Part shown: in pieces, positions 1 through 4,484 of the stretch
Numbering within the stretch: position 1 is the stretch's first letter
Layout of the letters: each line of letters opens with the position of its first letter
NCBI GenBank assembly: GCA_017503885.1
Contig: JAFVSF010000189.1
Location: 1 to 5,456 of the forward strand
Reading direction: 5' to 3'
Length of the DNA stretch: 5,456 bases
Origin: Clostridia bacterium
GTDB lineage: Bacteria; Bacillota; Clostridia; Christensenellales; Borkfalkiaceae
Program-made: the position numbers and the translations under genes
Notes under the pieces: generated by a model
Seen by the model: the letters and a program-made list of their open reading frames with translations, nothing else
What the model was told of the DNA's origin: nothing
Databases searched by the model: none

Positions 1-2
1 GT

Positions 3-74
3 AACGTTGCGGAAGATATTGAAAAAGGCATTGTAATATTTGGCGAATTTTCGCGAAGAATTTTAAAACGTTAG
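3..74 (+). CDS. C-terminal end of a rightward gene, possibly a PLP-dependent aminotransferase (partial)
   Basis: An open frame enters from the left edge and ends at TAG 72-74. It gives 23 residues, beginning NVAEDIEKGIVIFGEF and ending RRILKR. The other two plus-strand frames are closed early. The pattern, an acidic 'xEDIEKGI' followed by a hydrophobic helix and a basic end, is like the last helix of fold-type I aminotransferases and MocR-type regulators ('eeIeeGixxLgexl'). That match is from memory and rests on very few residues, so the family is only a guess. The gene's direction is opposite to the recombinase, and it ends about 34 bases before the tRNA remnant. It is therefore a candidate for the flanking, non-element DNA, but it could also be the last gene of an adjacent element. 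Confidence 0.45.
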   Translation, partial: NVAEDIEKGIVIFGEFSRRILKR

Positions 75-99
75 TATTTTACTGCGTTTTCTATAATGT

Positions 100-130
100 T
101 TTTTGGCTTCAAATCCCTCTTTCTCCGCCA
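100..130. other. Putative attachment-site junction of the integrated element
   Basis: Identity with a tRNA 3' end starts abruptly at about 108, and the sequence to the left (75-107) has no tRNA character. The abrupt change marks a probable recombination junction, within a few bases of 104-108, directly beside the 3' end of the large serine recombinase gene. Genes for such integrases usually sit at the element's edge next to att. The other end of the element is not in the window, so the core sequence and the direction of the junction cannot be fixed. Confidence 0.5.
108..130 (+). tRNA. Isolated 3' end of a tRNA, probably tRNA-Ser: integration-site remnant
   Basis: The bases read as a tRNA 3' end: T-loop TTCAAAT (108-114), 3' strand of the T-stem CCCTC (115-119), 3' strand of the acceptor stem TTTCTCC (120-126), discriminator G127 and CCA 128-130. 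The acceptor strand implies a GGAGAAA 5' partner, and with discriminator G this is typical of tRNA-Ser. The 5' strand of the T-stem should read GAGGG at 103-107, but TTGGC stands there. No acceptor, D-arm or anticodon sequence lies upstream, where a protein gene ends at 74. The tRNA is thus not functional here. A 3' tRNA end alone at the edge of a recombinase gene is the usual mark of an attachment site. Confidence 0.75.
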
Positions 131-1650
131 AGAGCAACTCGTTTGAACTTTTTACGTTCAGACGAGTTTTCTTTTATTTCTTCTAGGTTTTTACCACTTT
201 CAATTTCTTTTAACTGCTTTTTATTAAGGCGTTTAGTTTCTCTATCGTTTGAGTTGTAGAGAATAATAACTTTATCATCATACAAAATAACACGATTTAT
301 GAACGAGTTGAAGAACTCGTTTTTTTCTTCGCCTTTTTCGTATTTCATATAGGCAAAGTAGGTTAAGAACTTCTTAACTTCGTTAGGTTGTAAAGGTTTA
401 ACTTGTCTTGCTTCTTCAACGGCTATCTTGTTTTTAAGGTCGGCTTGATTTGCTTCAAGGTTTAGTAAGCGGTCTTTCGTTGTCTTTGTAAATATGCCGT
501 TTTCTATTGCCGTCATAATGCTGTTTATTGACTTATTTACTTCTTTAAGTTCCTTTTGTAGCGATAATAAAACGGTTGGCATAGATAGTTCTGCGTTAAA
601 CTTATCTGCAACAAGTTTAGCAATTTTATCAATAACCTTTGGGCGAAGTACGTATTTTATGGTTGCTTCAAATACAAGTGTTTCAATAAAATCTTGGCTA
701 ACGTTTTTCTTGTGGCAGTCATTTGGGTTTAGTTTTTTGCCGTAGCACTTGTAGTAATGGTAAACACGCCCCGTTTTGCTCGTGCCTGTTTCTGCGGTAA
801 TTGCCGACTCGCAATACCCACAAAAGAGTTTACCGCTTAAAATATACGGTTGTTCGGCATAGTTCTTTCTTTGTTTATGCTTATGTAAATCCATAATTAA
901 ATTACACTCCCTAAATAATTTTTCATCCACGATAGGTGGAATTACGTTCGTATAGACTTTTCCGTCCACGTTGACAATGCCCATATACTTTTCATTTCGT
1001 ATAATACGGGCAAGTTGGCTCATAGAAAACTTTTTGCCTGACTTGGTTTTAATACCCGATGCGTTAAGACGAGCTATAATATCTTTGGCTTTCTCTCCGT
1101 TTCGGTATCTTGTAAAAATATCTCTAACTACTGTTGCCTCTAATGGATTAATAGTCCATTTCTTGTCAATAGTATCGTAGCCTAATAGTCCGTGACCACC
1201 TATAAAATTGCCTTTTATAAGGCTTTCTTTAATGCCACGTTTGACTTTTTGAGAAAGTTCGGCGGAGTAGTACTCCGCCATACTCTCCAGCATACCTTCA
1301 ACGAGTATTCCACTTGCATCGTCGGTAATATTTTCCTTTGCAGACAAAACTCTTACGCCGTTTTTCTTTAGTTTTGCTTTGTAGTTAGCACTGTCGTAAC
1401 GGTTACGAGCAAAACGGTCTAATTGATAAACTAAAACGTACTCAAAGTTCTTTTTCTTGCTATCTTCAATCATTTTAAGAAACTGTGGACGTTTATCTGA
1501 CGTTCCCGTTAAAGCTCTATCTATGTACTCGCCAACAATTGTAATGTCGCTTCGCTTTGCAAAATCGTAGCACTCACGTAGTTGCCCTTCAATAGATTGT
1601 TCGGTTTGAGAGTGCGAACTAAATCTAGCGTAGATTACTGCTTTTTTCAT
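109..1650 (-). CDS. Large serine recombinase (site-specific integrase/excisionase)
   Basis: This 513-aa protein would integrate and excise the element by double-strand cleavage and strand exchange through a phosphoserine link. The resolvase catalytic domain (about 1-145) has YARFS with nucleophile Ser11 and Arg9, and LDRFARNR at 77-84. A recombinase domain (about 150-265) follows. Next come a zinc ribbon with Cys277, Cys280, Cys302 and Cys312, and a coiled-coil-like charged segment (about 365-420). Length and domain order are normal for large serine recombinases. The start at 1650 is supported by AAAGGAGAA at 1657-1665, 8 bases upstream. The final residues LGGERGI and the TGA stop are read from the antisense strand of the tRNA 3' remnant, and the preceding 20 or so codons cross the terminator. 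The C-terminus therefore depends on the junction. The gene lies 34 bases after the truncated methyltransferase and shows no clear promoter of its own. Confidence 0.95.
   Translation of the reverse strand: MKKAVIYARFSSHSQTEQSIEGQLRECYDFAKRSDITIVGEYIDRALTGTSDKRPQFLKMIEDSKKKNFEYVLVYQLDRFARNRYDSANYKAKLKKNGVRVLSAKENITDDASGILVEGMLESMAEYYSAELSQKVKRGIKESLIKGNFIGGHGLLGYDTIDKKWTINPLEATVVRDIFTRYRNGEKAKDIIARLNASGIKTKSGKKFSMSQLARIIRNEKYMGIVNVDGKVYTNVIPPIVDEKLFRECNLIMDLHKHKQRKNYAEQPYILSGKLFCGYCESAITAETGTSKTGRVYHYYKCYGKKLNPNDCHKKNVSQDFIETLVFEATIKYVLRPKVIDKIAKLVADKFNAELSMPTVLLSLQKELKEVNKSINSIMTAIENGIFTKTTKDRLLNLEANQADLKNKIAVEEARQVKPLQPNEVKKFLTYFAYMKYEKGEEKNEFFNSFINRVILYDDKVIILYNSNDRETKRLNKKQLKEIESGKNLEEIKENSSERKKFKRVALGGERGI
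136..170 (+). terminator. Rho-independent terminator following the tRNA remnant
   Basis: An 11-bp stem pairs CTCGTTTGAAC (138-148) with GTTCAGACGAG (156-166), with one T-G wobble and a 7-base loop (149-155). Two more A-T pairs extend it to 136-168. A T-rich tract, TTTTCTTTT, follows at 167-175. It is oriented rightward and begins 6 bases after the tRNA CCA, the normal place for a tRNA gene's terminator, so it probably came with the tRNA 3' end. It lies antisense inside the last codons of the recombinase gene and could also stop transcripts of the gene ending at 74. Confidence 0.7.
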
Positions 1651-1656
1651 TGTTTG

Positions 1657-1665
1657 TTCTCCTTT
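1657..1665 (-). promoter_or_regulatory. Ribosome binding site of the serine recombinase
   Basis: The minus strand reads AAAGGAGAA, followed by ACAAACA and ATG at 1650. This is a near-perfect Shine-Dalgarno sequence at normal spacing. It fixes the start and means the recombinase can be translated independently of the upstream truncated gene. Confidence 0.85.
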
Positions 1666-1684
1666 CTAAAAACGTTCTTAGGTG

Positions 1685-2062
1685 TTAGATTTTTATAGTA
1701 TCAAACGTTCTACTATCATCTACAAAGGTGTCTGCTATAATTCCATCTTTTTGCTCAGAGTGAATTCTTCCAATTGATTCCATTGCTACATCGGGTTGCA
1801 ATTCTATACCAATAGAATTTCTGCCCATACGTTGTGCTTCGATAAGAGTTGTTCCGCTTCCCGCAAAAGGGTCTAAAACAAAATCACCTGCTTTTGTATA
1901 TCGAGTCAGCAGTTGATGCGGAATTTGTGGAACGAAATTACCGTGATAATGTCCATCGTGAGCACCCGAATTATCTCTTTGTGGAATAATCCATAGGCTG
2001 TCCGTCCAAACGTCGGTAAGTTCTTTCCATTTTGTCATATCAAGGTCGTTAATTTTGCTCAT
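1685..2062 (-). pseudogene. N-terminal half of a second DNA methyltransferase (SAM-binding part; catalytic half missing)
   Basis: The 125-aa product resembles the start of N4-cytosine/N6-adenine DNA methyltransferases. It has LTDVWTDSLWIIPQRD (15-30), then GNFVPQIPHQLLTRYT (41-56), then SAM-binding motif I DPFAGSGTT (64-72) with the acidic motif II residue Glu87 (GIEL). In the family I recall with this layout, a catalytic HPPY/DPPY motif IV follows shortly after a '(G)DSR' segment. Here the frame reaches DDSRTFDTIKI and stops, so motif IV and the target-recognition part are absent. No HPPY/DPPY-encoding sequence occurs between the stop and the recombinase start. Its ATG overlaps the stop of the D12 methyltransferase gene (TAATG), with SD AAGGA at 2069-2073. 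It is probably an inactive remnant cut at or near an element boundary. A split enzyme whose other half lies elsewhere is possible. Confidence 0.75.
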
Positions 2063-3099
2063 TAGATATCCTTAATTAAACAATGTAAATACTCAATCGT
2101 TGAATCTGATTTAGCATCTCTTGCATTATCAGCCTTAAAACGACGGTATTGTTGCATATAAACTTTATATTTGCCGTATTTCTTCATAATCTTTTCAATA
2201 GTATCAAAAGACATTAGCCCTTCATTATTATAACTTAAGAAAATATACTTAAATTTAGCATTTTTAATAAGTTCTGCAAAGGCATCCGCAACTTTATTTT
2301 TAATACAGAAAACACTCTTTTGGTCTGCATAATCACGTAAACCAGTTTTACCTTTTATTTCAGGGTTATCATACTTTGCAATCGTTTCAAGCATGTGATA
2401 GTTAGAACAATATTGTCTTGCATTGTAAGGTGGGTCAAGATATAAAATATCGCCCGAAACATTTTTAATAAGTTCGCTTATGTCCTCATTATAAACTTTG
2501 CAATCAACAGTACCTTGCATTATAGGGAGAGCCGTTAATTCCATCTCTTTCAATGCGGATTTTTTTAATTTTTTAAGATATGCACCATAAACTGATGCTG
2601 TATTTGCACACTTATCTATACTGTTAATCAAAGAGCCAAGCAAGAAGAAATATTCGTTCTCGTTGATTTTGCCTTGATTGAACCAATCTTCAATAGCAAT
2701 TCTTATGGCATCACACTTTTTAGCGTTGAAATCTGAGAAATACAATCTTCTATATTCTTGCCCTTCTGTGCCTTCATAAGAGTAGTTCTTATATATGAAA
2801 CCTTTCACACCGTCTAAAGAATTAAGTTCTGCAATAAGTTGATTGCAACGTTCTTTGTCAAGGTTGCCGTTATTCTCAATCATGTGTTTGGTGATAACGT
2901 AACTGTAATATTGGATATCGTTAGCGATAATAGAATAGCCTTGCTTCTTAAAAGAGCCACTAACAACGCCTGTCCCTGCGAACAAATCAGCAAAAACCAT
3001 TTCAGACGGTTTTCTAGTTTCATTGCAAAGTTTTAACGTTTTATCTATAGATGCTTCCAAAAAATCTATTAAAGAATATTTAGAACCGATATAATTCAT
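2062..3099 (-). CDS. D12-class (alpha) adenine-specific DNA methyltransferase
   Basis: This 345-aa enzyme should transfer a methyl group from S-adenosylmethionine to N6 of adenine in a short DNA target. Its motifs are in the order of the Dam/D12 class: motif X NYIGSK (2-7), motif I DLFAGTG (38-44), acidic Asp61 after the next strand, and catalytic motif IV DPPY (222-225), continued as NARQY. The central NSIDKCANTASVYGAYLK (159-176) and the later NYHMLETIA are features I associate with the FokI/MboII-like branch of Type IIS methyltransferases, so an asymmetric target is plausible but not shown. All catalytic motifs are present, so it is probably active. SD GGAGGAG (3108-3114) lies inside the preceding regulator gene, and stop and start codons overlap by one base with both neighbours. 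Tight translational coupling with the regulator and the second methyltransferase is therefore expected. Confidence 0.92.
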   Translation of the reverse strand: MNYIGSKYSLIDFLEASIDKTLKLCNETRKPSEMVFADLFAGTGVVSGSFKKQGYSIIANDIQYYSYVITKHMIENNGNLDKERCNQLIAELNSLDGVKGFIYKNYSYEGTEGQEYRRLYFSDFNAKKCDAIRIAIEDWFNQGKINENEYFFLLGSLINSIDKCANTASVYGAYLKKLKKSALKEMELTALPIMQGTVDCKVYNEDISELIKNVSGDILYLDPPYNARQYCSNYHMLETIAKYDNPEIKGKTGLRDYADQKSVFCIKNKVADAFAELIKNAKFKYIFLSYNNEGLMSFDTIEKIMKKYGKYKVYMQQYRRFKADNARDAKSDSTIEYLHCLIKDI

Positions 3100-3299
3100 T
3101 AGTTATTCTCCTCCGAAAAGTTAATAGTTCGTTTTTCACAAAAATCTTCAAATGCCTTTTTTGCTAAACGGCTTGGATTATAACTGCCGTTTTCCCATCT
3201 ATTGATTGTAGCAAAGCTAACACCGAGTTCTCTCGCTAAATCTTCTTGCGATATTTTTAGTTCAGTACGAACAAATTTTACCTTTTCTGCAAAGCTCAT
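3099..3299 (-). CDS. Small XRE-family helix-turn-helix regulator (candidate controller of the methyltransferase operon)
   Basis: This 66-aa cytoplasmic DNA-binding protein is almost wholly one HTH_3 domain. Helix 2 is about QEDLAREL (18-25), the turn is GVS (26-28), and the recognition helix is about FATINRWENG (29-38), followed by the typical NPS. Similar short HTH units with 'VSFATxNRWExG' often precede or are fused to restriction-modification methyltransferases (family recollection). The start at 3299 was chosen over an in-frame ATG 37 codons upstream. AAGGAGAG stands 7-8 bases before 3299, while the longer version would start upstream of the promoter and add an AT-driven hydrophobic stretch. 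It is first in the leftward operon and lies beside a divergent nuclease gene, as controller proteins of restriction-modification systems do. It probably represses its own promoter through the palindrome at 3333-3352. Confidence 0.9.
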   Translation of the reverse strand: MSFAEKVKFVRTELKISQEDLARELGVSFATINRWENGSYNPSRLAKKAFEDFCEKRTINFSEENN

Positions 3300-3326
3300 A
3301 ATACGACTCTCCTTAATATTGAAACT

Positions 3327-3355
3327 ATTATAACATTTTTTATAAAAAATGTAAA
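3327..3355 (-). promoter_or_regulatory. Leftward promoter of the regulator-methyltransferase operon
   Basis: On the minus strand, -35 TTTACA (3355-3350) is separated by exactly 17 bases from -10 TATAAT (3332-3327). A TG one base upstream of the -10 box makes it an extended -10. This is a near-consensus housekeeping promoter. The start site should fall at about 3320, leaving a leader of about 20 bases with AAGGAGAG before the regulator ATG at 3299. Confidence 0.85.
3333..3352. promoter_or_regulatory. Perfect 20-bp palindrome across the leftward promoter spacer: probable operator
   Basis: ACATTTTTTATAAAAAATGT equals its own reverse complement over all 20 bases. It starts at the base next to the -10 box and runs into the -35 box, so a bound dimer would block RNA polymerase. 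XRE proteins bind such dyads as dimers, and the adjacent regulator gene is the obvious candidate. Symmetry and position are seen; the binding is inferred. Confidence 0.7.
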
Positions 3356-3374
3356 GATGCAAGAGCCTATTATC

Positions 3375-3403
3375 TTGAAAAATTTTTATAATTATGGTAT
3401 AAT
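3375..3403 (+). promoter_or_regulatory. Rightward promoter of the Shedu nuclease operon
   Basis: -35 TTGAAA (3375-3380) and -10 TATAAT (3398-3403) are 17 bases apart, and TGG just before the -10 box makes it an extended -10. The start site should be near 3410, with a leader of about 25 bases. The -35 boxes of the two divergent promoters are only about 20 bases apart, so a protein bound at the palindrome could affect both. Confidence 0.85.
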
Positions 3404-3434
3404 ACAACAAACTAATTTATTTTAACGAGGAACC

Positions 3435-4424
3435 ATGAAAGAAGTTAATAAAGCAAAAAATGGGAAAATAGAATATGTTGATTCCATAACATTGAAATCT
3501 GGACCAAGAGCATATTCGGAAGCAATATTTGGCAAAGTTATTCACAACACTCCTGGAGTACAAGACTTCACATTAAAAATTGGAAGGTATAAAAAGAATA
3601 GTAAAATCCCTGAGGTAAGCGAGCCAAAAAGTGAATTAACATTAGATAATGAAGAATTTTGCAAACTAATAGAATATTTAGAAGCTAATTATGGTCCATT
3701 AAAATTAGGCGAAGGAAAGTATCTAGAAATTCAACAAAGTTCTGCTTTACCTATATTAAAACAAATACAAAAATTAAACATACCCGACGAAAGACAGGCG
3801 TTAGACTTAATTGAAAGTGGATTATTAACTGATAATATTCAAACAGCAGTAAATACTATCAAACGTAAAAAAGCTATTAAGGATTTTGAAGAAAATTTAT
3901 CACAAAACAGGTCGGAATCTTTTTGGCAAGAATGGTTTTCTAAAAACAAATGGGTGTTAGGTTCGGAATACCTGCAAATTATCGACGAACGACATATTAA
4001 TGTTGATAACATTGCGGATTATCTAATGGAAGCCTTTGATGGCTTTGTTGATATTGTAGAAATTAAAAAGCCTAATGTAGATAATTTTTGGCAGGATACA
4101 TTAGACCATAACAATTACATTCCCTCTTCTGCACTTACAAAGGCAATAGTCCAATGTCAAAACTACATATATGAAATAGAAAGGCAATCTAATTCAATAG
4201 ATTTTTTAGAAAGAGTAAACAATAAAAAAGTTATAAAACCCAGGTGTTTATTAGTTTTTGGACGTTCTAATTTATGGAATGAACTACAAAGAAAAGCATA
4301 CAGAATATTGAATTCATCATTAAATCAAATTACTATTTTAACTTACGACCATTTGTTGGAAAGAATAAAAAACTTCTATCTAGAAGAAAATGAAAATATA
4401 GAAGTTAACGATTTGCCTTTTTAA
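3435..4424 (+). CDS. sduA: Shedu anti-phage defence nuclease, DUF4263 family (SduA-like)
   Basis: This 329-aa protein carries the DUF4263 domain at about residues 155-320. The entry helix is ESFWQEWFSKNKWVLG (161-176). The PD-(D/E)xK nuclease core is DYLMEAFDGFVDIVEIKKP, with Asp195, Glu209 and Lys211 as the likely metal-binding and catalytic set. Next comes ALTKAIVQCQNYIYEIE (about 233-249) with Gln240 and Tyr244. The strand RCLLVFGRSN and the end ILTYDHLLERIKNF complete the usual DUF4263 pattern. The N-terminal 150 residues are a separate, probably regulatory or sensing, region. Shedu is known as a single-gene phage-defence nuclease. The motif set looks complete, so it is probably active. 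The start has a modest SD, GAGGA at 3427-3431, only 3 bases before ATG. It is read divergently from the methyltransferase operon and is followed by a second candidate defence gene after 60 bases. Confidence 0.9.
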   Translation: MKEVNKAKNGKIEYVDSITLKSGPRAYSEAIFGKVIHNTPGVQDFTLKIGRYKKNSKIPEVSEPKSELTLDNEEFCKLIEYLEANYGPLKLGEGKYLEIQQSSALPILKQIQKLNIPDERQALDLIESGLLTDNIQTAVNTIKRKKAIKDFEENLSQNRSESFWQEWFSKNKWVLGSEYLQIIDERHINVDNIADYLMEAFDGFVDIVEIKKPNVDNFWQDTLDHNNYIPSSALTKAIVQCQNYIYEIERQSNSIDFLERVNNKKVIKPRCLLVFGRSNLWNELQRKAYRILNSSLNQITILTYDHLLERIKNFYLEENENIEVNDLPF

Positions 4425-4484
4425 CTATGGGTAATTTTACAAAATAATTAATCAAAGAATTGCTTCAAAAAGGAGCTAACGATA
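4425..4484 (+). promoter_or_regulatory. Shedu-HEPN intergenic spacer with ribosome binding site
   Basis: The 60-base gap is AT-rich and holds no hairpin with a T-run and no convincing -35/-10 pair. AAAAAGGAG ending at 4475 is a strong SD, 9 bases before the ATG at 4485. This supports one transcript for both genes with independent, efficient translation of the second. Confidence 0.6.

Noticed and set aside
30..130. A complete tRNA gene ending at 130
   Set aside because: The 5' strand of the T-stem does not pair (TTGGC instead of GAGGG), no GGAGAAA acceptor strand lies 80-95 bases upstream, and a coding frame occupies 3-74.
302..326. An 8-bp hairpin (AACGAGTT/AACTCGTT, 4-base loop) followed by a T-run, like a rightward terminator
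   Set aside because: It lies deep in conserved recombinase coding sequence (KNEFFNSFINR) with no rightward gene before it; best explained by codon choice.
65..1675. Shared AAAACGTT near 65-72 and 1668-1675 as possible ends of a one-gene recombinase insertion
   Set aside because: Only 8 bases match, the flanks differ, and such a match is easily found by chance in DNA this AT-rich.
494..3036. Rightward open frames at 494-745, 971-1180 and 2839-3036
   Set aside because: They are antisense to the recombinase and D12 methyltransferase genes, show no supporting ribosome binding site, and their products have no recognisable domain.
3333..3352. The palindrome as a transcription terminator
   Set aside because: The stem has almost only A-T pairs, no GC-rich base, and sits between promoter boxes.
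3300..3410. Longer version of the regulator starting at 3410 with a hydrophobic N-terminus
   Set aside because: It would be translated from DNA upstream of the leftward start site and across the promoter and palindrome; the ATG at 3299 has a strong SD and begins the conserved HTH domain.
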